Positions 47,537-60,950 are shown, counted from the first letter of the stretch. The stretch is DNA of 64,000 nt from Trichoplusia ni (GCF_003590095.1 NC_039498.1:4464001-4528000); one strand, 5' to 3'. Numbers and translations: made by a program. The notes: generated by a model from the sequence alone, not told the origin.

Positions 47537-50500
47537 CAGCCATTACTTTCCCACTGCAGGGCAAAGGCCTCCCTTAGGTTCTTCCACTCTGTCCGGTCTA
47601 TTGCTTTTGCCATCCACTGTTTGTGGTACGCATCCAGTTCGTCGCGCCATCTCATTCGAGGCCGTCCTCGTCGCCTGTCTTATTTAACAATATAGTAAAT
47701 GATTAACTATTTAAAGATTTACTATTTGAAGAAAACTTGAACTGGACATCAGACCAAACGAGATAAAGTAAACATATTAATTTATGACGTCACGATTTCC
47801 GACCTGACTTTTTAAATCGATTCCTCATACTACGTTTATAACTGCATAGAAAAAGGAAAAACCTTTTTGGTCATTCACCGTAATTTGTCTTGGTGACCAG
47901 GATCCACTCACCGTAATCCCTTGCGTGGCCATTCGTATTGTGTGGAACATGTTAAATCGGGCTCAATATTTATAATTTATTCTTTACTGTTTACACATTT
48001 TTAGAAAAACACAATTTATTATATTAAACGTTAAGTAATCAGCAGTTTATATAGATTGATATTTACGCAAGATACACAGTTATGCACACAATATAAAGTG
48101 TCGAGAAATGTCTTGCCCGATTTAGAATTAGGACCGTGGGCCTATCTCAGTTCATACCCGTTCACTTTATAGCGATCGAAAGTATCATTAATGCGGTGTT
48201 ATAGATATTAATTTTAATAATATTGTCTTTGACGCCATCTCGGCTATGATGTCACAAGTTATTAGTTACTAATGTTTTAAAATTAACTGGTTACCCCTAG
48301 ATGAATGTCCCTTCGTAATAGTCGAATGTTTCCCAGCAAATAGATGTGTATCAGAAATAAAATTGTATCCTTTCGTTAGGCACTGAATTAGAGCGGCCAT
48401 AGCTGCAATAAGGTAATTAAAATTATAATAAAAACTGAATTTAGTGTATTCTGTGGTTCAACTTATAAACAATTTCGTAAGTTTTAAAGTAGGGTGTCCA
48501 ATAAGCGATGCATTGTAATTATAAATGTGTATTTAATATTGGCAGATTTTTAGAACGCACAGCGATCAGACCAATATGAACAATAAATATCAAAATGTTC
48601 TTACACAGCCGCATATTGGAAATGTATAAAAAAATATGATTTTTGACAGCAAAAATTGTATTGTAGTTTCAAAATTAAAAAGCATTTGAATGAAATGTTT
48701 AATTTTTACAAAAAAATAATTATTTCGACCTAATGAAATCTTTAGATGTCGATTGATAATACATTTGTGTGAAATGTATAGCTTTAAGTCTACTATTCCG
48801 ATAAATCAGTTCTCAGGCCTTGAAAAGTATATCTAAATTATTTTAATGAGCAAATTGGTCTGATCGCCAGCTACAAATAATTCCAAATGCAGTATTCAAT
48901 GCCCTTAAATACATAAACAAGTAAAAAAAACAATATGTATTGGTTTCTTCAATATGAATGTATTCTAATCGATATTTACATATTACATGATTAGGTGGTA
49001 AATGTAAGATATCAGACATGTTCGTAGACGTCGGTAGGACTTTCAATGTGAACGAATTAGTTACAGGCAGTTCAACACATCTGTGCCCGCGACGCTGTGT
49101 GTGCGATGACAGCCAGTTCATTAGTGAAGCTTTAATTGGTCAAAAAATATTTTAAATTCAATAATTTGTAATGGGCCCGTATTGGCTTTTACTATTGGCT
49201 ATTACTTATAATAAAATTACCAACATTTTGTGAATCAAAATACAATTGTCGGGACTTTAATTCGCGGACCTTTCAATGCTTCTGAAGCGATCTTGCTGCG
49301 GGAGAAGAGAGCAAAGCAGCAGCAAAGTGAATAATACTTACACACAAATGAATGCTGTCTTAATACAAAATATCAAGGTGTACAAAGGTCACCCACACAT
49401 AGCTTCATGCGCAAAGATGACTTGAATTGACTATACGCGAACTGGAAACCCTGCTTTAGGTGTCCTCTTACTTTAGATTCGTGAGCCAAACTATTCTATT
49501 GAATGTAATCGTTGACTGTTTTTTTACCGTCAGTTTATTTTTTGGTGTGGTATGTAGTAAATTTTAAGAATGATGGAACTTACTGAACACGACCTTATAA
49601 TGTAGAGTGACAGGTGATGAACTAGTAAATGAGTAAAATCTGTTTGCAAACTATAAAAAGAACGAATACCTATAAAATACCTATAACGAATTGTAAACCA
49701 CATGGTATCACTACAGTGTTGCACTCTGCCAAGAGCAAAGTGAAATAATGAGTTTTTTTCTGTTGAACGACTTAAATATTAATCGTATAAGAAATTGAAG
49801 TAAAATACCAAACAATTAAAAGGAAAATATATTATTCTGAGATCAGTATTCAGAACCTGTTCTTGCTTTGTTTCGCAAAAAAGTTGCTGGAATGATTTGG
49901 CAAGTTAATGTTCAAAAAAATATTAAATACGCTAAACAGGCAGAATATTCTCGTAACCACACCAACTTATATTCCAACGGTAAAAGAACTTACATACCTA
50001 TATTAATGTAAAAAAATATATCTTCAGACGCAGTGAACTGTTGTTAACGCAAAACGAATGCATTTGTTGATTGAAATAATTATAATTTGGAGGTAGCAGA
50101 CTAAGAGCCAAACCAAAGCCTTAACATAAGCTTCGTAGTATTATAATAGGTATTCCTTATCAACAATTTACTAGACCACTGCCGAATTCGAAAAGCTAAT
50201 CAGTAAAATATTCTTAATTCAGTCTACCTATTATTCAGCTCCAATAAACGTTATATATAGACATAGAAAAAAAAACAATTTAGAAAGTCATCGCACAAGT
50301 ATTAAAAAAATGCTAAGCAAATTGTAATTCTTGAATTATTCGCTTGTTAAGCTTAGGCTTACCACAAAACCATTCTTGAATGATTTCGTCAGAATAAACT
50401 TCAGCAGAAATATGCCTTGTCTAGGACAAAAAGAAGATAAGATATATTTATCACAATCACAAGTGCAATCGTTCTGCGTTTTATAACATTTCATCAGTTC

Positions 50501-51572
50501 TATATCAAACTTCGCACTAACTTAGTACTAACACACAAAGAAATAGATTTGTCCGTTTTTTTAATATTGATTCACGTATCGAATGCACACCAGACAGACA
50601 ATAGTCGATGATAAACTCTCACGAGAAAGTAAAATACAAGAAGTGCAATATGGATGTCGTACTTAATTAAATATATTTATTTCTTCTCTCCGTTTAGTCC
50701 TATATAATGTTACTTTCTCTCTATCATTTGTTTCTACAAAAACGAGCTTCGAAAGTTGACCATCACGGAATGCAGGCGTATTACCCTTTTCGAATTTACA
50801 TGTTTAGTAAATAAATTTATAACTTAATATAAGAACTTAGGGAAACTTGCAAGTGTACGTTTAATTACATTATGAAGACTGGAAATTAATTTGATATTGA
50901 TATTCAAGTAGTATGTGTTATTGTAAGTTAGAGGAGGGCGTTGTGTGTTACATACGTGTAGACCTTCTAGTATCGGTACTGTTGTAACCTTGTGTACCTA
51001 CCCTATTATCTTACTGTGACTATTGTCGACGATTGATGTTTTATCCGTGTGTCCTTAACCATTTTGATCGTGAAATAAAGTCGATGTAACGGATTCAAGC
51101 GTTTTATTTTGGACATGACTCCTTCTGTTACCCACTCATAACAAAAAAACTCCCACTGCTGTGATTACAGTTAATAAGACTAGGTACACATAGCTTTTTT
51201 GTAAAGCGTAAAGAAGGGAACAATACACGTAAGCTATTTTTTACTCGACTGCAGAACCGACATCCACGCGTGCAAGTCTGCGGTGGAGAATGTAGTTCTA
51301 TAACAGCTCTATAATTTGATTCACACTCAATGCCACTATGCAACAGCGAAAAGATCGCTAAGCATTGTTTTTATATTTCTGTAGTTCTAGCTTAGCTAAT
51401 TTCTAAGGGCTTACAGCATATGCAGTATATTAGACAAACGCACAGCAGTCGCACAGCATCCGTAGTTGTCAAGGATGTACTAGAAAATGTTCATGTTAGA
51501 ACGTTGCTACGGTACATAGATATTATATACGAACAATAAAATAAACACGTATGTCTAACTAACATGATTTAA
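45101..51572. other. intergenic region between PDE7 and paraplegin
   Basis: AT-rich, with no supportable gene. It contains a 5'-truncated LINE (47,509-47,682) and a possible distal poly(A) signal at 51,074. The two flanking genes are convergent. Confidence 0.55.
47509..47682 (-). mobile_element. 5'-truncated LINE copy with poly(A) tail and 11-bp target-site duplication
   Basis: On the minus strand, 47676-47536 is an open frame ending in TGA that reads RRGRPRMRWRDELDAYHKQW and then ...DRTEWKNLREAFALQWESNG, the typical C-terminus of a lepidopteran LINE polyprotein. It is followed by an A-run (T-run on plus). The flanks carry the direct repeat TTTAACAATAT at 47498-47508 and 47683-47693, the signature of target-primed integration. 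The intact duplication suggests a fairly young insertion. Confidence 0.88.
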
Positions 51573-51578
51573 TTTATT
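51573..51578 (-). terminator. paraplegin polyadenylation signal
   Basis: TTTATT on plus (AATAAA on minus), about 35 bp after the paraplegin stop codon. Confidence 0.65.
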
Positions 51579-51611
51579 TCTGTAACTTATAACAATCTAC
51601 ACTATATACAG

Positions 51612-54600
51612 TTAGAATGGTTTGGGCTCCGGCTTGGCGGAGGGCGCGCCCACGGGCGTGGTGTCGGGCACGGCCGCCTTCTCCAAGTTCTTCAGGCTGT
51701 TCTCAAACTCCACGGGATCGATGAACTTCTTGCGGGGGTACGGAGGGGGTCCTAAGATCAGTTCTACGTCTTTAAAGTTCAAAGTTTCTCTCTTTAGCAG
51801 TTCTTCGGCCAACTAGAACAGAAAATTGTTATGTTATATATTTCCTACTATCTATTGCAGTCTTCGTGTGTGATTTTCAAACCAATTCTGTAAATTCATG
51901 CCTAGCATTTATACTCAAACAAAAAACTGGAAAAAGACATTCCAGAGTCGTTGTGTGCAAATTTCCGCACTCACTAACACAATCTCACAATCATATTTTT
52001 GAAACATTAAAGAGAATTTCGATACGATGTACTTATAGTCAGTTGACAATTTAAACAAAAATTAATTCTGTCTACTATTTGTGATTGCAATAACCACCTC
52101 CATTGTCCATTGATACAAATGCGAACAGCTACTATAATTACTTACCCTTTTAAGTTTTTTCTCGTTATCTCTGAGTAACTTCTCGGTCCTGTAGTAAGCG
52201 TTCGCGATGAGTTTTCTAGCTTCCAAGTCGATGAGGTTCTTCAGCATCTTACTGAAAGGACTCTTGCCGTGCTCTTTGATGTCTGGGAAGGACAGCAGAC
52301 CGACGCTCTGGGACATGCCGTACACTCGGATCTGAGGATAAATGTAGTCTTGGTAAAGTATATGTCAGTTATAGTCTAACGAATTATTCGTACAAAAAGC
52401 GCATCAGCTAAGCGAGCTCTGTAAATGTACCGTATTGTTTCTACTAATCTCTTGAAAGTGATTCATTATTTATGTAATTACTAAAAATAATCAATATTTG
52501 TGCAATCGCAATAGCTAAATAAGCAGTTATACTGTCGCAAGTGTATCAACAAATTAAGCCAACTTCAGCATAAAGAACAAGTAAAATAAGCATTAGTAGT
52601 CGAAAAGAAATTTCAATATTTGGAAATGTGGTATAAAGCAGAAACGGGGTCACCCTACTATAAGACTGTTTTTATTTCAATTTCTGTCTCAACGGGTAGT
52701 TACGTAACGGACCTCAAATATTCGATCACTCGTTGCATATAATAACCATAAAAAGAGAATTTAGCATCGGCCGGTAAGCAACTAGTAGTTAGTGGACAAA
52801 GTATATGATTCGCTCACAGCCCAGCCAAGCTAGATACCTGAGCGTAAGCAATCTTGGTGACTTTCTCGAGGTCGTTCTGCGCGCCGCTCGTGATGGAGTT
52901 GAAGATGATGGCCTCGGCCGCGCGTCCGCCCAGCGCCATGCACATGCGGTCGAATAACTGCAATAAACGTTCAGATAATATAATTTATGCTCTCAACACC
53001 AGGTTTTGGGGTTATTATACCTTATAACATCACTTGAAATAGCATAGTTTAATGGAGATTAAAAGAAAAAAAATATTTCAACATTTCAAGTGCTCAATGC
53101 TGTATTTCAGTCGCGCACGAAACCTCTGCCATTATCATTATACACGGCAGCCATTGCTACGAGTTATAGAGAGGTATGGGACGACATTGCTGATTTAAAA
53201 TTCCGCCAGTATATCTCTGAAAAGTTAACGTATAACGTTACGAACACCGGAACTTTAAAAGTACTCGTAAAAAGTCAGATTATTAATTTGTTTTTAAACA
53301 TACAGCACATAAAAATCGTATCTATTTAGGAGAAAGACGAATATATCTCTTTCAATTCACAGGACAACTTCAAGGATGCCAGGTCCTTTATAAAACGCTT
53401 AGGGATACACGGGGACATAGATCTAAGAACATATTATTATGATTACCTCCTCCTTGTTATACAGTTTCTGGTCGGAGGGCGTGTACTGCGCGAAGCCTAG
53501 CGCCATGTTGGTGCGGGGCACGATGGTGACCTTGAGGAGCGCGTCCGTGTGCTCGAGCAGCCAGCCGGTGAGCGCGTGGCCCGCCTCGTGGTAGGCCACC
53601 ACGCGCTTCTCCACTGGTGACATCGCGTGACTACGTTTTTCTGTACCACCTGGAATATACGTAGAGCATTCTCTTGATTTATTTGTCATTAAGTAATCGC
53701 TCCAGTAACGAAATGTATATAAATCTATAATAAGGAACCAATGGAGTTAACTTAATGAAAATACTCATGTATTGCAACAATGTAGCATTTCGAAAGTTCT
53801 TATACGGTAATCGCTTCTACGGACATCAGCAAATTTTAAGAGTTGGCTCCGTTAAGGGTCGAAATTTACAAATGCAAATTAAATTTAAAATCCCATACTC
53901 TACCCTCCATTAATATTATAGAAAATTACCTACATAATTATTACTCTGAACAGATTTAGTAGTGAAACTTTTAGTATTACGACAACCGAACACAGGATCG
54001 AAATGAAAACTTAAATGGTATATAACTCCAACTCACCAACAACTCGTTCCACGGCGTACTCGAGGTCGGTGGCTCGCACGATGGTCTGCTTGTGTCTGGC
54101 GGCGTGCAGGGCCGCCTCGTTGCACACGTTCGCTATGTCGGCGCCGCTGAACCCGGGAGTCAAATACGCGAGCCTGAAATACCATTGAAATATTTATTTT
54201 GTAAGTAGATGACAAAACTTTAAAATGTTTTTTTAAACTCATTGAAAGACAATTCCTGCCCTACTATCCTGGGAAGAAATGTCAAAACAAATTCATGGCC
54301 TTAAGGAGGATTTCAGACATCTAAATTAAAATTACAATAAAACTCGCTGAAATTTTCAGTCAATCAGCGCGTGATGTTGTAGGTATATGAATTTTATTAT
54401 TCTAATGGGCGTATCACATAAACCACATGCTTAAACATTGAACTCTGTCTGTCTAAATCCTGGGATATGCCTTTCGGAAACACTCTTTAGACGCCACAAT
54501 ACGAAACGTGACATATTGCAACCATGAACCAGGGACACTATAGCATTGTCGGAATGAGTAATTCATAAGTCACAGTAACAAAGAACTCACCTTTTGACGT

Positions 54601-57600
54601 AAAAGTCAGGCAAATCTTCTAACACAATATTTTTCAGGTGCCGGTTGAATATCTCCTCGCGTTCTTGCAGCGTCGGCAAATCGATCAGGATGTGACGATC
54701 GAAACGCCCGGGACGGAGTAGCGCCTGGGGAAAAATGTAGTTTTTAGAGTTATATCTTATTTTAAGACAAAAGCATACATTACGCGTAAAAAATTAAAAC
54801 AAATCGTAAAAAATTGTAACATATTCAAAACACGGAAAAAGTTGTAAGAGATTCGTTAAAAGGGTAACGTTTAATTCCAGTAATTTAAGAAGTCGCACCA
54901 TGATATCACGCTCTAATCGTCATTTCGCATCAGAACGACAAAGAAAACATATCTTCATAATCATGTTATGGAATAGTTTATTATAATATAGGTCGGTCAT
55001 ACCTTATCCAGTACATCAGCTCGGTTAGTAGAGGCCAAGACGACGACGCCCTCGCGGCTCTTCATACCGTCCATCTCGACGAGCAGCTGGTTGAGGGTCT
55101 GCTCGCCCTCGCCGCCGCCGGGGCCCCACGACTGCGGGCCTGACGAGCGCGCGCGACCCACTGCGTCCATCTCGTCGATGTAGATGATGCAGGGGGCACG
55201 GGAACAGGCCTCTTTGAATAAGTCCCTGGTAAAGAGATTAAGAATTGTTTATTCCTTTTTGGTGGTCTTGAGATGATTTTTATTGATTTGATGACACCGT
55301 TGACACCAATTTTCTTTGGCTGACAAAACTCTTAACCTTGGAACAGTATAGACCGATACGAGGACTCCGCATTCGGCAAAGCTACTGCTTTTTCATTATT
55401 TACTATGGGCCTGTAGGGATGAAGAAAGGAAACCCAGATTCCAAATACTGTAATCTGAAATTGACAACAGACAGTGAGCTAGCATAGTTATCACTGCTTA
55501 GAACTTATATATGGGCATATTGTCTCTAGGTTGGTATTAATTTAAATGTAACATATCTGCTAAAGCAATGTTTGGTAAATTTGTGGCCAACTAAATAGGA
55601 AAGTTAATAATTTGACATCATAAAAAACTTGGTCAATGGCCAAAAAGTATGTGATGGCGATCTAAAGAGTAATTATTTTACTACTGAATCGCGTAACATT
55701 TGTCACGCGTTTAGTGTTAACATTTAATAACGCAATTGTAGCAGTAATCGAAGTAAAAACTTTTCTAGATTTTTATGAGATTATTACTCATGAACTACGT
55801 TCTATTCATTGTACACTGAGTAGGCATTACGATGACTTATATATTTTCTTTGGATTTAAGTCTTCAGATCCTAAACAATATAAACACATACCATTATAAG
55901 TAATTGTAATGATTGTTGAGAATACCTGACTCTGGCAGCTCCAAGACCTCCTATCATTTCGATGAACTCGGAACCGTTCATAGAGAGGAAGGGAACATTC
56001 GCCTCGCTCGCCACAGCCTTCGCCAGCAACGTCTTGCCGCAACCCGGGGGACCCAACAAAAGAGCGCCTTTCGGAACCTAAGGCAAAAAGTACATCATAG
56101 AGCACCTATAGTAACAATGTTTTCTTGCTCTTTTGTTTACGCATTGAATCAGTTGACTGTATTTCAAAATAAATTGTTATGTTAGGTAGTTCACATACAA
56201 ACAGAGGTGCTAAAAGACCAGGAATTTAATATTGAACATAATTTTGTAAGTATTGGCATTCTAGTAAACATGGGACTTGAGGCGTTTGAGTTGGACATGA
56301 GGGAATGAATGGGACAGTAACCGACATTCGTAAAGGGAGTTGGCAATGTTCTTACCTTAGCTCCCAGGCTTTTATAATGTTCGGGTCTTTTGAGGTAGTC
56401 GACAAACTCCATTACTTCGACCTTGGCCTCTTTCAAGCCAGCCACGTCTTCGAACTTCACGCCTTTCCCCTGTCCGCTCATCGAATCTACGAGAGTAAAC
56501 TTTGCTCTGCCCAATTGGTTCTGAAATAAGTGTTATCATGTATTAAGTGAACAGTCCTTGCTTCTTTGCTTAAGCTGTAGAATTTCAAACACCATAATAG
56601 GAAAATGGTACATTTCCTTTTACAATGCTCTGTGAGAAGTGAGTTTTGTGATAAATAAGTGTTTATCGTCTTTGGAGAAATAATAAAAACAGGGACACAT
56701 TTATTTATTTTCCCCTCACAATTTTCTTGTACTTTCTGCATTTGTTTTTATGTTGCAGTGAATAGGGAATACATTAAAAAATAGCTATATAAAAGTATTA
56801 AGCTTATTAGGCCGTAGACATACTATGCATAAGCGCGAACCTGTCAGTTTCATACATAAGTAGAATATGATTGGAGACATCTGACGGTTGCGTCGTGTCG
56901 ACAACTGTGGGTTGCGGTAGTATGTCCTTGGCATTATTTTCCTAAAGGCAGTATATAATATAATATAATATAATGTATCCTGGGACAACTCACACACGGT
57001 TATCTGATCCCAAGCTAAGCAGAGCTTGTGTTATGGTAACCAGACAACTGATAAACTTACTTGTATATTCCTAAATACATACATATTATAGATAAATTAC
57101 ACCCAGATACCAGAACAAATGATCATGCTCATCACACAACATTTGTCGTGGGCGGGAATCGAACCCACGACCTCCGGTATAGCAGGGTCACAAACCACTA
57201 GACCAACATGCCCGTCAGCATAAAATATGAAACCAGTAAGTACAGTGTATACTCACAAACCCTCCAAGATTGATGTTCATCCTCATGGACTTGGTGGAGT
57301 ACAGGAACGACAGAATGACAGCGGCGATGAGCAGTGTCGTAATCACTTTGCCAGCAACGCTGCCGTTCCTATCGTATATCACACGAACACCTACCGAAAA
57401 ATAATGCTGCTATTGCACTATTATAGTTCAATGATGTGGATTTATTCTTAAGTCTACTGTCCTTGCCAAAGTGCATGAGAAAAGCAGATGATTCTAAAAA
57501 TCTGAAAAACCACACATTTCTGGGCTTTCAAGTAAACAGATGCTGTAGCAGATAAATACCATAGAATTACAATAATAAATCATCTGAAACTTGGCACAGT

Positions 57601-59409
57601 CATAATGACTACTGCGTTTTTTTTTATTCCCTACTTTTCGTTACCTTCTTTGACGCCCAGATTCTTTTCGATTTCTCTGAGTTTCTCTTCAAATCGATGA
57701 ATGTCGCCAACGTTCATGTGAAACACTCGATGGTTTGACTGAATCAAGAAAAAGTAAACTTAAAACAAGTTACAAATATATGATTAACATAATATATTTA
57801 ATCTTGAATATTATACCCTTTTGCCCTTAATGATGGCGCCTTCGTAAAGTATAATGGTGACCACTTCCAAGTCAGGTCGCACAATAAGCTCCTCTACTTC
57901 ACCTTTTGTCAGCATTGAGTAAACAAACTCGTTCCATGACACATATCGTATCAACTGCAAAAATCAAAACACAATTATGTAAATTTCACAAAGTATTACA
58001 GATATTACAATTATTGAAATTACTTTTTTGTTCCTCTTTACAATTCTAATATTACAACAGATACCTCATTTTGATTGCTGTCCCCCGGCACAATAAGTGA
58101 GCTCATCATAATAAGAATGAATGTGGTAAACATCCAAAAAGCTGCTTTCATCATAAGCGATGACATTTCTTCATTTTTCTTCTTTTTGTCTTTGTCATCC
58201 TAAAAAAAAAAACAAATAAATTAAAGGTGTACAATTTCCAGTATTTAAAGTGTAATTAAAAAATTATGATTTAAAAAGAAATGAAAGATAATGTAATGAC
58301 TGAGCTAGGAAATTAGTTAAGGGCTATTAAATTAGACCTAAATCTGGCCAGCCTGTTAACAAAATTACTGTGGATCATTCCAGCAGTTACTTGAATATTG
58401 CCAAAAGTAAAATGAAAAAATAAATTATTCTTTTTTATTCAAACAAAGGCTAGTGAGTACAGTAAGTACCACTTTCTGCATTTCTACTTAATTAGACTAG
58501 ATAGCACCATGGAATGGTTCCTGAATGAAAGTCAGAGAGAAAGTAGCATACCATTAGAGTTACATAATCCCCTTGAACTAACCTTGTTAGGATCCCTGTC
58601 ACTTTGTGGACTATTATTTGCAATTGTGGTATGGAACCCCCTGGTGTGTGTAAAGGAATTTATAGATGGCAAGCTGGACCGTTTTAGCAAATTGCATGCT
58701 GCTTTATATTCTGCATTGAACTGACGAAGTTGCTGCAAAAATAACATTAATTTATAGATTCACTACAAAGGGTGGCAATGCTAGAAATTAATATAAGTAA
58801 TGCAGGGGCCAAGTTTGTGTATAACTTGGACACTATACATAGACACCATACATATATATGTATGTTAATGGTCTTACAAACTCCTGATTCAGTCACAAGC
58901 TTAAAATAAGACTGACTCTACTGATGAGTATGACAAGTGCGTTTTAGAGTAAACAAGATTTCATAACATTGCTTTCGATTACATCAGAACCAAAATAAAT
59001 GCCCATGTATGTTTTTAAACAGAACGTCACTTTAGGTAATACCCTTAAAAACAAAAACAAAAAGTATGATTGTTTGTTAATGTCTCAGGATTTATCGTCC
59101 AATAATATACATTGTGTGACAAATACAAGAATTAGATAACATCTTGGGTAATTTCAACGTCGCAGCCGATTTGTCTGCGATAAACTTTAAAAGAAAGCAC
59201 AGACCACTTTTGTACCAATATGCACTCACCGGGTTCTTCGATTTATTAGTTAAACTGTGCAGCACAGAAAAAGATCTGCACAGTTTAACGATATCATTCT
59301 GGCACTGTTTATTTATATGCTTTTCAACAACACCATTTTTAAGCAAGAAGATCAACTTTTGCTGTATTTTTGGTACAGATAAAGCCGGCAACCGAGTAAT
59401 TGATAACAT
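51612..59409 (-). CDS. SPG7: paraplegin, mitochondrial m-AAA protease subunit
   Basis: ATP-dependent zinc metalloprotease of the inner mitochondrial membrane; matures and degrades inner-membrane proteins, alone or with AFG3L2. Fifteen exons, all in phase: 59409-59230, 58732-58583, 58199-58065, 57954-57817, 57738-57645, 57390-57257, 56520-56356, 56077-55926, 55225-55003, 54724-54591, 54173-54037, 53649-53447, 52957-52838, 52331-52146, 51812-51612. Predicted 783 aa (human 795 from memory). Residues 1 to about 100 are basic and hydroxylated (CRSFSVLHSL, RGFHTT), as in a mitochondrial presequence. TM1 is about 122-148 and TM2 about 245-262. Walker A GPPGCGKT is at 341-348, Walker B CIIYIDE at 395-401, SRH around 461-468, zinc site HEAGH at 568-572, and the likely third ligand Asp in SGAQND at 644. 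GGFNQLGRAKFTLVD and the VGLLSFPD region fit paraplegin better than AFG3L2. The first two exons are the least certain. Confidence 0.92.
56951..57216 (-). mobile_element. tRNA-derived SINE, family B, full-length copy
   Basis: On the minus strand the head starts GACGGGCATGTTGGTCTAGT (A-box region), with box B GGGTTCGATTCCCGCCC. The body contains TCTGGTTACCATAACACAAG and CTCTGCTTAGCTTGGGATCA, and the 3' end is an (ATT)n-type tail. It lies in a paraplegin intron in the host gene's orientation. A 5'-truncated copy lies inverted at 63,165-63,297. Confidence 0.85.
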
Positions 59410-59812
59410 TTTTGACTGTAACGCATATGTATTTTTATTAATTGTAGAAAAATTAAAATGAGTTTACAAAATCATTTTTTCTATTTCTGGGATTAGGTTA
59501 GTTAAAGTGTAGTCTGTCATTTTGACAAGTCAACCATGATCGTTCCTGAATTGAGTTTACTGAATATGAAACACTGCCTTATGAGCATTTTGAAAAACGT
59601 GAAGATGTTCCACTACCTTCTATAAATTCGTTATGCCATATAATCTTGTTCTGCTATAAGTTTGACTATACCTTTTTAATGAAAGTACTGGCTGGGTAAA
59701 ATTAATTTTGACAAGGATTTTCGAAATAATTTGAATTATCGGAACAATATTATTGTGTCATAACTTAGCAAACGAGAATTTGGAGTAAGATTTACGTATT
59801 TTCGTCTAAATA
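59410..59812. promoter_or_regulatory. divergent promoter region of paraplegin and the COX7C-like gene
   Basis: Only 403 bp separate the two start codons, which point away from each other, so both 5' UTRs and core promoters must lie here. I see no TATA box. A TGTCA-TTT-TGACA inverted repeat lies at 59515-59527. Confidence 0.6.
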
Positions 59813-60932
59813 ATGAAAATGGGTGGTTTACGATCAATAATTTCAGGCACTTGTCGTGCGAGAACAGTGTTGACTAACGTCCACGCACCATTGAGAATTC
59901 AAAAATATGGAGCACATATGGAGGGGCCTCCACAACCGTTTGACAATTTACCATTCTCAGTTCCAAACCGGTTAGTAAAAAATACAGCAAACATCTTTTC
60001 CCAATCATGGTCTCTCTCTCTGATTTCTACATCTGCCACTCTTGCGGAGCGTACGCGCCTCCTGCCTATGATTGAGTGGGAGTCAGGTCACTACTGTCCT
60101 AAGACTAGGTGCTTATTCTTGGTCAGCAACTTTGGTCATTGCCTCATCTATCATGCAGGTCGCATGGCTCGACACGCGAACAATGTCATTAATATAATTG
60201 TCGAGCATTTGTTGCCGTCGGCATACCAGATAGATGTCTAGACTGGACGGTATGTCTTTGTCTTGGAAGATGGATAGGCCTTTAGTGTGGGATGCTACTT
60301 GTGTCGATAATCTTGCGCCTTCTCATCTTCCCGCCTCTTCGTGCTGTGCTAACTCTACTGCCGCGGCTGCTGAGCACATCAAACTTGCATCTTGCAAAGT
60401 GTCTTGTTGAAACTTCCCGTGACCCACGGGCTGGCTCTAAGTCGCGAAGAGGATTATACTTAATATTATCATTGCCATTAATTCAACGTCGCAATGCCGC
60501 CAGTCTTTTTGGTCACACTCCCAGCCGGCAGTAATGCCGATAATTTTTTTGATACTTTATTTTACTTTGTTTTTAAGTAGGTAGTGGCAAGGTACTTATT
60601 TTAAGTGTACATATATCTACATTGTATTAGTAATAGTTGTATATAAGAGTGTCCAATAAATAAAAGTTAAAAAACTAAAATAGGAATAAAACAGGAATAT
60701 AAGTTCCTGAAATTTAAATGAGGACACTTCAAATTTTATTTTCCAAATTGGGAAGCAGCATTTAGTCGACAAAATAAATACTGGAAATTTATCAAGTAAA
60801 ATCTCTTTGCCTAACTTTTTTTTTTATATTTGCAGATATGCAGCGACGATGTTCTTTTCCGTCTTTTTCGGAGTTGGATTATGGGCCCCATTCATTATAG
60901 TATGGTACATGATGGCTAAAAGGACTTTGTAA
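59813..60932 (+). CDS. COX7C: cytochrome c oxidase subunit 7C-like, mitochondrial
   Basis: Small single-pass subunit of respiratory complex IV. Two exons, 59813-59970 and 60836-60932, spliced within an Arg codon (CCG|GTTAGT, then TTTGCAG|ATATG), give 84 aa. The N-terminus MGGLRSIISGTCRARTVLTN is Arg/Ser/Thr-rich without acids, like a mitochondrial presequence. The mature part has the family block NLPFSVPNRY, then a membrane segment MFFSVFFGVGLWAPFIIVWY. ATG 59819 (AAAATGG) has a better context than ATG 59813. The 865-bp intron holds a LINE relic. An alternative would be another small oxidase subunit, but NLPF...NRY...FFG.G...PF fits 7C best. Confidence 0.8.
60000..60690 (+). mobile_element. 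decayed, internally deleted LINE fragment in COX7C intron 1
   Basis: Broken plus-strand frames give pieces typical of the C-terminal part of lepidopteran LINE polyproteins: FGHCLIYHAGRMARHANNVI, then RPLVWDATCVDNLAPSHLPA, then DPRAGSKSRRG and QRRNAASLFGHTPSRQ. There are several frameshifts and a deletion between the pieces. It ends near TGTCCAATAAATAAAAGTTA. Confidence 0.7.
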
Positions 60933-60944
60933 TTTTAAAACAGA

Positions 60945-60950
60945 AATAAA
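60945..60950 (+). terminator. COX7C-like polyadenylation signal AATAAA
   Basis: AATAAA 12 bp after the stop codon (CAGAAATAAAAGG). Confidence 0.6.

Noticed and set aside
53090..53329. 79-codon plus-strand frame in a paraplegin intron
   Set aside because: Antisense to the gene, A/T-rich codons after the first third, no recognised family.
57140..57216. possible tRNA gene on the minus strand
   Set aside because: It has A and B boxes but lacks a closed acceptor stem and continues into a SINE body that is repeated at 63.2 kb; this is a SINE head.
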